A stretch of 64,000 nt of DNA, taken from NCBI GenBank assembly GCA_002005505.1, contig KV908523.1, positions 245,584-309,583 of the forward strand, written 5' to 3'. The notes under the pieces were generated by a model. The model ran no database searches and was not told where the DNA came from. It saw nothing but the letters and a program-made list of their open reading frames with translations. Made by a program: the position numbers and the translations under genes. The stretch's first letter is position 1. Each line of letters opens with the position of its first letter. This DNA comes from Botryococcus braunii. Its lineage: Eukaryota > Chlorophyta > Trebouxiophyceae. Shown piece after piece: positions 1 to 11,399 of this stretch.

Positions 1-53
1 CGTGACTGACGTTACTCACGTGAACGATCACTAAACACATATCATGATTTAAT

Positions 54-377
54 TCACGACATATATGTAGTGATCCAGAAAGGGTCTGATCCCACCTCCA
101 AGTCCCCATGCCCAGTGACCTGCAGAGGATTAACCAACTGCCTCTCAAATATCTGGTGCATTTTGGCAACTTTGGAAACAAACTTCTCCAAGTCAGATGC
201 TGTCTTCTGTAAAGTGTGTGTCACCAATGGTTCATTGAAAAAGTCCTTCATAATCTCTCTATCAGTCTTGCCAGGAAACTTGGATATAATGTCATGTAAA
301 TACAAGGCTCTCTTAACCAAGTCACATTGTGTAACGGTATTAGCCAGAGACTTCTTGGTACTGTCTGGTTCAGTCAT
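54..377 (-). CDS. SR element C-terminal ORF or exon (107 aa), unknown function
   Basis: I do not recognise this family. The frame encodes a mainly helical, charged protein (MTEPDSTKKS... to ...WITTYMS). Copy 2 at 22217-22540 differs at only two residues, so the frame is conserved. The last codons run across the A2-tata-B1 junction, and the TGA stop at 54-56 is provided by the B1 repeat itself. The junction is therefore read as coding sequence in both copies. It may be a 3' exon of the same transcript as the upstream gag-like ORFs. The ATG may be internal to an exon. Confidence 0.45.
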   Translation of the reverse strand: MTEPDSTKKSLANTVTQCDLVKRALYLHDIISKFPGKTDREIMKDFFNEPLVTHTLQKTASDLEKFVSKVAKMHQIFERQLVNPLQVTGHGDLEVGSDPFWITTYMS

Positions 378-1199
378 AATGAAAATATAAAAGAACCGTG
401 CGACCTCCGACGAAGCGTCCGACGGACAAACCGAGGTCGACTACGGTCAGCTAAGCCAAACCGTACGATACATTGACACAAAGGGGAGTTGCTGTAGTGA
501 CCCCAAGGTTCTCTCATTCTCTCACCCTCCCAGCTCCACCCAGATCACGAACCCCGGAAGCTCCGAATATTCTGAAGATCCTTCTGGAAGCTGGCGCAAG
601 TGCCAAAAAGATAAAATCATAAAGGTGGCGCAAGTGCCAATATATGGAAATGGCGCAAGTGCCTTAGCATTACTGCAAGAAAAGCGGGAAGCCCCAAAGT
701 ATAAAGATCTGATAAAAGACATGGGGAAAGCCTCAAAACAAGACCTGTAAAATGCTGCCAAGAATCTGAAGACTCTCTGCTATTCCAAGGTCTGTGCTGC
801 AAATCAAATAGAACTCCATACACCAGCAAGGAAAATTACTTCTACTACCCCCACATTTAGTGTTCAAGTTCCAGCCTATTGAATATTTCATACTGTCGAA
901 GCGCTGCGTGATGGGTGTTTGGAGCGAATTCAGCCACATACTGAAATTCGTAATCTCTTGTATTGTGCACTCTCCCCCCCCCCCCCCCAGTCACAAAGCG
1001 GTTCGTGAAATTTCACTAGGTGTGAAGTGTGACGTTTGAATAGCCTGGCATCCTTAAACCTAGTTTTGCCAGTGCGTAAAACAGCAATCGTTTCTCACTT
1101 CCGCAACACAAGGGAATCCCTTGCGCAACACAAGGGACAAGGAGGCCACGCAAGGGGGCCACGCAAGGGGGCCACGCAAGGGGGCACACATCTAAGTGA

Positions 1200-1514
1200 T
1201 TGCGTGTGAGTTGTACCTTTATTTACTCTCGGCTGCTCCGGAGGAGTCTGCACAAATGGTGCTGCAGATGGGGTCTGGCCATAAGCATTTACCAGTGGTA
1301 CTGGTCCAAGACCCTTTACTGCAGGTACCTTGACTTTTCTGACGTATTTCCGCTTGGTAGTCTTTGCTGGACCTGCAACGTTAGGCTTCCGCGGTGATGT
1401 CCGGCTCTTGGCAGCCGGCTTCGTCTTACGGATCACCTTACGAGGACCAGTGGTCCTTGCTGCGTAGGCACGGTTAGTGGCTGCTTGCTTTAAACTTACA
1501 TCCACTCCACGCAA
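1200..1514 (-). CDS. SR element Lys/Arg-rich basic ORF or exon, copy 1
   Basis: The frame encodes a strongly basic, proline-rich segment with repeated K/R-T/S-P motifs (GPRKVIRKTKPAAKSR, TTKRKYVRKVK), like a histone-H1-type or nucleic-acid-binding tail. It then becomes Pro/Gln-rich (QTPSAAPFVQTPPEQP). In copy 2 (23174-23626) the same segment is preceded by a duplicated stretch. A GTACAA donor-like site follows the PRVNK sequence on the minus strand, so the downstream part of the ORF is probably intron read-through. Function unknown; DNA or RNA binding is inferred from composition only. Confidence 0.4.
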
Positions 1515-1637
1515 ACATACTTTCAGTCAAAGGCATAGAGCCTGCAGGTAACCTCGGGTACTGCTCCCCTACTGGCGTGGGAGGTACTGATAGAGCATCA
1601 CTGGCAGGAACAATAGCAAGATCCAGAGTGGGGACAG

Positions 1638-2180
1638 TCACCTTTCTCTAACTGGTGTTCCCACTCTGAGGTGCTGGGACATAATTAGTAAATCTCCTGT
1701 TATCAATTTGAACTGGTACAAAACCCTTACCGTAGATTCAGTCTTCCTCTTCTTTACATTGGTGTCGGGCTCCAAATCACAAATATTAACATCCAGATCA
1801 GAGTCAACTTCAGGCTCAGACTCGTCTGAAATATGCAGCTGGAGCATGAAAGACCAAGGAGACTTCTCCTGGAAACCCTGATTGTAGTTGACCTGTGAAC
1901 CTCTGCCAGATCCACGTCCCCTACCACGATAGTTATGGTTCCGTACATCATTGAACTGGCGCTTGTCCTTATCGTCATCGCCCTCCTTCATGTAATCTGC
2001 TGCTGGCTGGTTATCCCGTTGCTTCTTAGCACGAAGCGCAGCCAGGTGTGCACGGAAGTCAGGGCTAAATAGTCTTGTTAGTACTGAAAATAATTCATTG
2101 ACATCAGATAGCATACGATTTGCGACAGCAGAGTAAATGGCTAAAGCTACCTCATTATTGTGCCTGGCGGCCTTCTTCAC
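1638..2180 (-). CDS. SR element gag-like ORF, C-terminal half, copy 1
   Basis: The ORF has a helical N-terminal half (HNNEVALAIYSAVANRML, VLTRLFSPDFRAHLAALRAK). It continues into an RGG-type basic patch (YRGRGRGSGRGS) and an acidic Asp/Glu stretch (DESEPEVDSDLDVN). This layout resembles a capsid-like or gag protein with an RGG nucleic-acid-binding region instead of a zinc knuckle. It overlaps the upstream frame 2177-2539 in another phase. The apparent start is GTG, so the two frames are probably parts of one product joined by a short intron or a frameshift. A GTAAGG donor-like site follows the KKRKTEST codons. No catalytic domain is seen. Confidence 0.45.
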   Translation of the reverse strand: MKKAARHNNEVALAIYSAVANRMLSDVNELFSVLTRLFSPDFRAHLAALRAKKQRDNQPAADYMKEGDDDKDKRQFNDVRNHNYRGRGRGSGRGSQVNYNQGFQEKSPWSFMLQLHISDESEPEVDSDLDVNICDLEPDTNVKKRKTESTVRVLYQFKLITGDLLIMSQHLRVGTPVRER

Positions 2181-2539
2181 GGCATCAAGTACCTCTGCAG
2201 TAGGCCTGCAGCATCCTGTCTGATAATTACCTTTACGTTGTCAATCCACAACGCAATTGACGTGCCTTTTACCAAAGGCGGAAGACGCTCTGACAGCATC
2301 TTTCTTCTCGTGGATTTTTCCTGTGCTGTTGGCATGCTGGTAGCTGCAGCTGGTCGCTGACTCCTTACTGCCATGCTTACATAATTCTGAATCTGCTGAT
2401 CTTTTAAATTCAGTGCCTTGTTCATTGCCCTAACGATACCTTCAATAATGTGCACAGTCTCATTACCTACATCAATGCCTGACCTCAAAGAGTTTGCAAA
2501 ACGTTGTGCCTCCTCAGGGCCACATCCTCTCTCTATCAC
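2177..2539 (-). CDS. SR element gag-like ORF, N-terminal half, copy 1 (truncated)
   Basis: This is a helical protein segment (IERGCGPEEAQRFANSLRSG, IVRAMNKALNLKDQQIQ) that ends just where the 1638-2180 frame begins. In copy 2 the same frame is longer (24332-24883, 183 aa) and starts MSYLKVMDFAGG. Here its N-terminus is lost at the 2655 junction. No named domain is recognised. The Gln-rich and helical character fits a structural protein. Confidence 0.4.
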   Translation of the reverse strand: MIERGCGPEEAQRFANSLRSGIDVGNETVHIIEGIVRAMNKALNLKDQQIQNYVSMAVRSQRPAAATSMPTAQEKSTRRKMLSERLPPLVKGTSIALWIDNVKVIIRQDAAGLLQRYLMP

Positions 2540-2655
2540 CTGTACAATGGAGGGAAGTTTTGCTGCAAGCGTAGGTTCATCTTGAATTATTTGCAGTGAA
2601 TTGCGAATAGGTGGTAACGTTGGTGTGCCTTGTGTCGATCTATGCTGGCTACCTC

Positions 2656-3980
<1,325 letters not shown>

Positions 3981-4193
3981 CACGTGAACACGATTTCGTG
4001 AAACACCAGACAACACCAACCGGGTGTCGCGGCCTCTGACCCAACCCCCCCCCCCCCCCATGGAGGAGTACGTATGCTTTGCAAAGCTCGCCATAAACTT
4101 TATGTTGAAGAAATGTTATATATGGAACTTTATTGCTTTAATATACTTTTTTAAATACCCCATTGGACATTATCTTTACACTGCGAACTGTGA

Positions 4194-4389
4194 ATGCGCC
4201 CTAGGAACACAGATTTGGCAATCCAGCTTGATGGAGAGATCCTTAATGAAGAGCCGTACGAGCCGGTTATGCCCTATAAACTTCAAAAGAATATGCCCAT
4301 GATCCGGGTGACCGGTGTAAGTGATGAATTCAAGAGAGGGATTGTGCAACAGACATCGAACAATGAACTCCAGATTTACGTTCCAAGTA
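4194..4389 (+). CDS. Exon-like ORF, unknown protein
   Basis: The frame encodes about 60 protein-like residues (DLAIQLDGEILNEEPYEPVM, then MIRVTGVSDEFKRGIVQQTS) and runs into a good splice donor, TTCCAA|GTAAGG, near 4388. The composition differs from the surrounding low-complexity DNA. I do not recognise a family, and the upstream acceptor is not certain. It may be one exon of a host gene between repeats. The start coordinate is that of the open frame, not a claimed initiation codon. Confidence 0.3.
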
Positions 4390-4846
4390 AGGCTTGCCTC
4401 ATAACGTTGTAACTCTAGATGTAGAGCCATGTCGAATTCATCAATAACATCAATAACTTAATACTGTTGCCTTGTCACCATCTCTTTGAAGAATGTTGAG
4501 ATCAACGCCTTCAGATCCCATGCGGAGCTTATAAGGTAAGTACCACTTGTTAGAACTCCCAGCATGGTTCCATTCTGCACGTTGTGGAAATTCTTGCAGC
4601 GCGTCACGAAACTGAAAATTTGCTGGCAGATTGATATATATCTGATTTCTTTTGTGTACATCCTGGCTTGAATGAAGCAGAAAAGTTTTTAGGTGGTCGT
4701 GACGATTGCGCTCAACCCTGAAGGTAGACGAATTTTTGTCAGACAAAAATTTGATCCATGCTCACCATGTCTCGTATAATACGGTATTTGCAATTCAGTT
4801 ATTTTGCAACACAGTTACGATCATCGATCGTATGCATTGGCAACGT

Positions 4847-5100
4847 ACTGTGATTTACAAATTCACTGAAGTATCTGCACTGGCCATGCAGAACTCTCGG
4901 AAGATGAAAATAAGTGCTACATTTGGCTCGACAAAAGATCTAATCGCATCGCGCGACTCCAACACGGGGAACGGTGGTCTGCAAAGAGAGTATCAGGGAA
5001 AACTATCCCAGGCGTTTTCAGAATTAAAAAAACTACAAAACGCAGAAAGGGGGGCAGAAAAATCAGTAAATCATCAAAAAAGAAGAAAACAGGGAACAAC
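4847..5100 (+). CDS. Exon-like ORF with coiled-coil, unknown
   Basis: The plus-strand frame reads a Ser-rich stretch followed by an amphipathic, charged segment (LQREYQGKLSQAFSELKKLQ, then RGAEKSVNHQKRRKQ) and meets a donor-like ACAACG|GTACGT near 5101. It could be a downstream exon of the same gene as 4194-4389, but no shared domain supports this. Low confidence. Confidence 0.22.
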
Positions 5101-5164
5101 GGTACGTACCTCCGGATCCGTGTCAGCACTTGGAAACATACATAAGTTCAAGCTCAGATGTTGA

Positions 5165-6400
5165 AGCATTTGTATAGAAAGGCTATCTTTGAGACAGCCT
5201 CACATTAAATATATACATCTTATACATCTTATATAAATCATACTACATTTACTGAAGTAATCCGAAAATCATGTATACGGTGATGCAGTAGAACGCACGC
5301 GTGTGTGGACATATAGCATGGTATATACCTGCAGTAGAATTTACATAGCCAAGAAATGGTGCAATTGTGTGACAGGTTTAAAGTTACGGCTCTTTAATGG
5401 AATGGTTTTATTAAAAGGGCACGAAGCTACAAGCTTTCCGTGCTACCTTTGATTTCAAAGGTATCATGATGAAGAAAATATTAATTATGCTTCATTGATA
5501 AATGCTTAATTAAGGAAGTGATCACACAATAATATTTACGTGTATGGTAATGAAGTCGAACGCACGTCTGCTTGGGCATACCTGCAGCACTAGTGCTTCT
5601 TATATAGCTAAAAAATATGCAGTCGTACCACGTATACATACGTATGATCGCACTTCATTATACTTCTATAATACATATTGCTCTGTGAATAAATCGTCTT
5701 ATTTACAAAATCATGATAATCGTCCAACTACGAAGTTGCAAGACTAACAGACCATTGTCTCTAAGGCTTTTACAAAAGAACAAGGCCTTAGTTGAACTTT
5801 GAGCGCACGTAGTGGACCAATTGGTCAGCAGGGTTGCATTGAAATTGTATACATACGTATTGAGTGGATGGATATCAGAAGTATGTCGGCTTGACATCGT
5901 TAACATCAAGCCATTCCTTATCTCATGTACATGCAAACATGATGATGGTGAGTACTCCCCATCATCATCATCAATGTATGGTAGGTAGACACTAGTGTCT
6001 ACCTACCATACATTCGGCGGAGTACATGAGCTTCCCAATGACAGAAACGTAAATGCGTTCTTGAAATGTCATACTGCAAGGCTTTAATTCAGAGTTATGT
6101 TTGGATACCCCTAGATCCCCTGCAGTTTCTCCATGTTAAGTTCCAACACCACATTTTCTGGTGTACGTACACCAGAGGACGTGAACATTTGCATTGTTCC
6201 GATATTGATTGCAACCGATTGCATGAAACAAAGCTTTAGGAAACAAAGCTTAAGCGGTTTGTATCGTACCTGATGATGATCTTCTTCGAAGGGGAATTCC
6301 TGGTTTGCAAGAACTTTCTGCGTCTGACGATCCCTGAAATGGCTTGTCTGGCAACTTTAACCTTGTAAACAACCAGGACGCGTCCTGGGTTTCAATTAAC
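5165..6400. other. No gene recognised; AT-rich spacer
   Basis: No convincing ORF, RNA gene or element end was found here. The only structure is a perfect 42-bp palindrome at 5973-6014, preceded by a short ATC run (5959-5972). Confidence 0.5.
5973..6014. repeat. 42-bp perfect palindrome
   Basis: The arms 5973-5993 and 5994-6014 are exact reverse complements centred on ACTAGT, with no spacer. The flanking bases do not pair. It could be the scar of a fold-back duplication. Confidence 0.9.
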
Positions 6401-6419
6401 GACTGTGATCATTAAGTAT

Positions 6420-6800
6420 TAAGAGTTAGTCATTTGTCCCATACCCGCATCGTAAGGCTTATAAAACGGGTCAGCAAACTCATCACGATTATTAGTTCGT
6501 GTCAGGCACGGCGCCGGTGTGCCTGCCATCAGGTATCGACCAGTATCTAATCTGAGGCCAGCTTGGGGTGGGGGTAATTTAAACTCGCAGGGGATGTAGC
6601 AGAGGCACCCCGAGACCAACCGCCTCCCAGCATTGCGGCGCAAGCGGCCAACCCTAGGCAGCAACAACGTGTAGCGACGTCTCCAACTAACCCGGTGATT
6701 TCTTACGAAGCTGGGGAGCTTCCGGAAGACGAACTTGCAATAGTGTTTGGGGCCCTAACTAGGGCCTCACAAGAATCTAGATCGCAAGAAGAGGAGGAGA
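6420..6800. repeat. Diverged fragment of module X
   Basis: The order of motifs parallels module X of the tandem unit: an 'acgggtcagca...catca' segment, a 'tcgaccagtatctaatctgaggccagctt' type segment, and a 'gggccctaactagggcctca' type segment. Identity is far lower than among units 1 to 3. It looks like an older partial unit just outside the array. Confidence 0.45.
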
Positions 6801-6835
6801 GGGGGGAGGAGGAGGAGGAGGAGGAGGAGGAAGAC
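6791..6835. repeat. Purine-rich (GAG)n tract
   Basis: A short GAG/GGA trinucleotide-like run on the plus strand, followed by the small palindrome ACATGGCCATGT. A direct repeat of ATGAGCATACAATATGTGTA occurs just downstream near 6882 and 6932. Confidence 0.8.
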
Positions 6836-6954
6836 GTTACACATGGCCATGTGTAACTTTCATTTATAAAAGCAAGTTACATGAGCATACAATATGTGTA
6901 TACATATATATCCATCCCGGTACTTCTGACATGAGCATACAATATGTGTAGTTA

Positions 6955-7240
6955 CGTAACAACGCAAGTAAGAACCCTTATAAGAACCCTTCCATGATTC
7001 GGCCTAGGATGCCATGACCTCCCAATTGACAGTGGCAGGCGGCAAGGAATCTTCTGTATTGAGACGGTCTGTAGTAGGTGTTCATTAGGGCATGCCATTA
7101 AATGCGCACCCTCACGAAGTCCCCACCACAAAGCCAAAACGCTAATTAACTAGAGAGTGAGAAGTCTCGTCCCCAGTTGAGGGAGACATCTAAATATGAT
7201 TAAAATGCAGTCAGGATACAAATCGTGAGGGTAACATGTT
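6955..7240 (+). repeat. R1 module, unit 1
   Basis: Starts near ACGCAAGTAAGAACCCTTAT and is closely matched at 14643-14912 and 40323-40590. It has no coding capacity. In the other two copies R1 directly follows R2. Confidence 0.85.
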
Positions 7241-8650
7241 TTTCCGATCCATGATGAAATCCATGTAAGATCGCAATGATCCATCATTTCAAAATTACAC
7301 AACACAGTACTGCAAACATTTATGGCCCATTGGGTGTTGATCATCCATGCACACTTTCCTTCCGCTCAGGATTGATATGGACCCCTAATGATACAATTGT
7401 CTATCAATACTGTTATGGCAGACCTGCCATAACACTAGTCTTATGAATAAATCTGATGCACTCGGCACCACCGAGCTTGTTAAGGTAACATAATGGACTC
7501 CATACATTTACGGTGATCATCAGGGATCGATCAGTATCTATCCTGAGGTCATGACCAGCTGATCAGCTTGGAGTGCGGGAAATCTTAACTCGCAGAAGAA
7601 ACGCCTCATTTGCAAGAAGGACACACGACATTGCTGCCAACACTGCAGCAGAAGCAGCAAGCACAACTGACCCCCTTGACGAGCTGTCATGCACGGAGTA
7701 CCCCGTGGAAGTACTCCGTGGCCGTATGCATGCTTTTGGTTTGGCACCCTTCTTATGGACAATTGTGCCATTATCCATAGCCCCAGGCAAGCAAGGATCA
7801 TAAACTTGTCTCAATTGCTTTAAACCCACATAGTAACGCTTGAAAACAGGTCAGCAGACGCATCACCGGCCTTTGCTCATGATCATGTCAAACACGCGTG
7901 CGTATACGTATACCAGTGTCAGTGTCAACCAGTAATCTATTCTGACGTCAGAGCCCATCGGGTCGACCCATCTTAGAGTGGGGTCATTCCAACCGCAGGA
8001 AATACACCTCAAATGCAGATGCAAGAAAAACACACCGAGCGACATTGCTGCCAACACTACAGCACAAGCATCAAGCACAACTAACCCCATGTGAGAATGG
8101 TTTGTCGTTGTCGTGTGGTCACTTCAAGATGCTGGCAAAACAAAAAAGGCAGATTAGACTAAGACCAAGATCTTCTAAGACGAACATGTTTTCCTATAAG
8201 GCTGGCGCACTTCCGTTAGAGCCAACTGCGGAAGTGCTTGCAGCTCTTAGGGCCCTAGGGCCTCATGACTCTCCAAATCAGGAGCTTCTCCAGAGTTTCT
8301 TGCTCTATTGAAACTGCTGCGCCGTCCAACATGCTGTACTGGGCGCCACCTTGGACTGCAGCCAGCCGGAACTCCTTTCGGAAGGGTACCCTCACATGTA
8401 TCTCGAGTCAACTGACCTTGCAGTCCTTGGCATCCCAGCCATCAGTCATAGATAAAGTTGTGTACAGCCCAAGAGGATTCTGCAAAAACGCCGACCGTTA
8501 TCTTAAATATTTATCCATTCTTTCGTTCCTTCAAATCAACAGCAAATGTTCACACAATCATTCTCTAAACCCTTTGCCGGCTCAGATATTGATAAGGTCA
8601 CCAATAGCAGTGCTTGGGACAATCTCTAAAACGCAATACAAGCCTCGGCA
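7240..8650 (+). repeat. X module, unit 1, with two related 80-bp blocks
   Basis: Matched in unit 2 (21193-21261 plus 26280-27240) and unit 3 (40590-41830). Within X, a block reading DIAANTAAEAASTTDP on the plus strand (about 7618-7680) recurs in diverged form near 8040-8090, so X contains an old internal duplication. A second plus-strand open stretch (8100-8308) reads EVLAALRALGPHDSPNQELL and is conserved in unit 2 as EVLAALRALGPHDPPDQELL. These may be exon remnants of an unidentified gene. Confidence 0.5.
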
Positions 8651-8923
8651 AGGCCCGTCTAGTCATCCATCATCCGACACTTTTATTCTTAATATTAATC
8701 TTATCCTTATTCTTATTCTTAGTCTTAGTCTTAGTGTTAGCCTTAATTCTTAATCATGTTCTTATGTTCTTATCCATTCGAACTCATTCATTCATTTTTT
8801 ATCTATTTGAATTCATTTAACCTTATCACTGTAATATTACAAATTGTACATTACTAATAATATTACTGTCACTTTAATTTTCCCCTTAAATAACATAGTA
8901 ATAGTAATTAATTATAAGTATCC

Positions 8924-8961
<38 letters not shown>
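8924..8961. repeat. (CAA)n microsatellite
   Basis: About 12 CAA trinucleotides. A much shorter version occurs at the same relative place in unit 2 near 27450. Confidence 0.9.
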
Positions 8962-9016
8962 ACATATAATAGATAATAGATAATAAACAATGTTATTAAT
9001 GACGATATTAGAAACA

Positions 9017-9018
9017 AA

Positions 9019-9086
<68 letters not shown>

Positions 9087-9120
9087 CGACGATGACGATG
9101 ACGACGATGATGATGATGAG
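9017..9120. repeat. (GAT)n microsatellite, unit 1
   Basis: A GAT run with a few GAC variants at its 3' side, lying downstream of the antisense F-box gene. The same tract is in unit 2 at 27536-27631. It produces spurious poly-Met, poly-Ser and poly-Ile frames. Confidence 0.97.
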
Positions 9121-9233
9121 GATGAGCAAGACGCGGATGGTGATAATAGTAATAACAATTCCATGCCATCAACCAAAGTCACCACCAGCATCAACCCTCG
9201 TCGTAAAAAAAATTTAGTAATGCGTCATTGCAT

Positions 9234-10164
9234 CTAAAGGTGCCGCGCCCCATGGCAAGCAGCAAAAGAGGATGCGGAGAAGAGCCGGGACGATGGGAGC
9301 GCACCTAGCCCATAGTGCAAGGTGATGTACAGCGGGTGCCGCCCAAAGCGATGTATCCACATGTGCATGATGGCTAGGGCTCGCTGGGCGCTAGTGGGCA
9401 AGCCCTCCTTGTGCATGTCATTCCATGAGCAGTCCATCGTGTCCTCCTCTCCATCCCAAACGCGCACAGGCTTGGGGCCCTTGCTGCAGGCCCCGGCCGG
9501 GTACACTTCCTTCGGGGGGCCCGGATCTCCGCCAGTGCCTTGCAGGCCATGTACAGAAATCCAATGGATGGCACCAGGCCAGCCTCCATGAATGGCTCGA
9601 CTGCGCATACGACCTCACGACCCTTGCTACACAGATCGCAAAGAAGATTCGTCTCGCCATTTTCGCCCTGAACCCACAGGGCCATCCTTCCCGTAAACAT
9701 AGCCTCGAAAGCCACCCCAACTTCCGCGATGGGCTCACCCAACAGGAATCGTTGCTCGACTCTCAATCCGCACATGGTCCAGGGGAGCAAGCTTGAAAGC
9801 TCTGGCCAGTCCTCGCCCTCTTTGATATGGAACATTTTTATATTGAAGGCCCAAGGGTGGGTCGGGTTTACGGGATGCTGTGGAAACGTTAGCCAACGCA
9901 GTAGCGTGTTCACTGCCTTGGCCCCAAAGGCAGCGATGGTCTGTCCTTCCAGCCAGCGCTCCTCGGAGGCACACTGCTCCAGGTACACCGCGTGGAACAC
10001 GCTGGAGGTCGCGGCCATTCTTGCAAGTTCCGGGAGGGCGAGCGCTGGGCTCACCAAGACACCTTCTGGACCTCGTTAGGGAGGTCGTCCCATTGGACCC
10101 TGCTGGGAACCCCCTTGCTTGCGGCGGCCCTCCGCTTTGAACGCCAGCCGGATGTCTTGGACCT
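9234..10164 (-). pseudogene. F-box protein gene, main exon, unit 1 copy (two frameshifts)
   Basis: On the minus strand the exon opens after an acceptor-like GGTGGCAG|AGG near 10164. It encodes a basic lead (RSKTSGWRSKRRAAASKG) and then an F-box-like motif: WDDLPNEVQK followed by LALPELARMAATSSVFHAVY. F-box proteins normally bring substrates to SCF ubiquitin ligases through Skp1. The rest of the roughly 300-residue product (for example LRWLTFPQHPVNPTHPWAF and RALAIMHMWIHRFGRH) is unrecognised. Compared with unit 2, one base is missing near 10063 and another near 9500, so the frame is broken twice. A 9-nt in-frame indel also separates the copies. Confidence 0.65.
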
Positions 10165-10519
10165 CTGCCACCAAAAACATACCAGTCCCCAAATTGAGCA
10201 TTCTAGACAAGTACAAACTACAAAAGGCCAATGACAACCACAACAACAGACGACCCCCCTTATCAAGGGCATCTGACGGGCGTAGCACTTCTGCCGCAAT
10301 CCTCATATCTGAAACTACCACAGCCTGCCCCATCCTCGATATCAATAAATATAGCCACCAAAAATGTGCTGAAATGTGCATCAAGACATCACTGGACCAG
10401 GTACCATAAACGAATGCCCCATGGCGCATTGCCGACCTAGATCTAGTAACAACAATCAATATCAATAACATGCCATCAGAACGCAACATGTTGGGAAAAT
10501 GCACAACGCCAGAAGCTAC

Positions 10520-10622
10520 CTGCCCTTGAGACAAAGGGCATGCCATTGAGGGTCGTAACATTTCAGCATAAAGGCTGTGAGGTACTTTGCGGACTCAGGA
10601 TCACGAGCTACTTGTAACATGT
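10520..10622 (-). other. Conserved exon-like block, unit 1
   Basis: A 103-bp minus-strand segment bounded by CCACAG|ACATG and GGGCAG|GTAGC. It is open as MLQVARDPESAKYL... to ...KCYDPQWHALCLKG. The unit 2 copy (28869-28971) stays open with several amino-acid changes, which suggests past coding selection. It lies upstream of the F-box exon on the same strand, but the reading phases do not join simply, so I do not propose a gene model. Confidence 0.4.
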
Positions 10623-10816
10623 CTGTGGCAACAACAGCTTTCTATGATGGCTGCAGGCACATGCTATGCTGTGAGCGAGGTGCCTCCACACATCTCTGGT
10701 CGTGGCTGAGAGAGTTGGCGGGAGGAGACAGAGACAGCATTCGGTATCCAAAACTGAAGGACAACTCCAGGGTTCTGAGACCATCTGTGAGGGAAGGTGC
10801 CATACAGTGAGGATAC

Positions 10817-10978
10817 CTTGGCTGATGCTGCTTCTGCAGCTTCAGTATCCTCCGAGGAAATAGCAGGCCCAGTCCCAGACACCCCTCCACGCTCCCTGCA
10901 CAAGTGCCCAACATACTTCATTGGGCTCCCGTACAGCTGCGGCCAGACTGTAAAGTCAACCATTACCTTGTACTTCAT
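10817..10978 (-). other. Conserved exon-like block (MKYKVMV...), unit 1
   Basis: A minus-strand open segment (MKYKVMVDFTVWPQLYGS, then GGVSGTGPAISSEDTEAA) ending at a donor-like CCAAG|GTATCC. The same block with the same donor is at 29155-29319 in unit 2 and 41898-42057 in unit 3. The product is unidentified. Conservation of the open frame and donor across three units is the only support. Confidence 0.4.
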
Positions 10979-11399
10979 ATGTGTGCATATTAAGGTCCCC
11001 GACAGTTCTATCTGATTTTCATGCTTAATTACATGAACGCATACATTCTATAATTGGCCGCTCTGCGTCGCAGTCAAGACGAACATTTCACGCATTACAA
11101 TCAGTCGCCATCTTCTTCTTCATGAACGGATCTCTTTGCCACAGTTATATAATCTTCTGCTGATTGCTATAACACAGACAGCTGCTGTTCCAATCAGAAG
11201 TAGGACCAATGGGGGGAGGGTCGGGGGTGGGCACGGGAGATGCGAGGGAGGGAGGAAGGGGCAAGGAGAAATCTCTTTAAGTGACTGACTGAAGAAGAGA
11301 AATTGGGGATCCGAGCCCTGAGGGTGGAGTCCCGACCCGAGAGTGATGATATGCGCAAGCGAATCGGGACGAATTCTACCTAAAACGAAGAGGGACGCA

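Larger units (their letters stand above)
1..2655 (-). mobile_element. SR (split-repeat) element, copy 1, truncated both sides
   Basis: This stretch matches 22164-24815 with about 98% identity by eye and a constant offset of 22163, falling to 22155 after small indels. It starts inside repeat B1 (1-61), then has the spacer tata (62-65) and motif A2 (66-81), followed by minus-strand ORFs without a polymerase. Compared with copy 2, one extra 14-bp GCCACGCAAGGGGG unit (near 1145-1190) and a longer C run (near 970-988) explain the offset change. Homology stops abruptly near 2655, where a Copia fragment begins. The left part lies outside the window. Confidence 0.8.

Noticed and set aside
8886..9217. 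Poly-Met, poly-Ser and poly-Ile ORFs
   Set aside because: Created by the (GAT)n tract; the same happens at 27415-27831.
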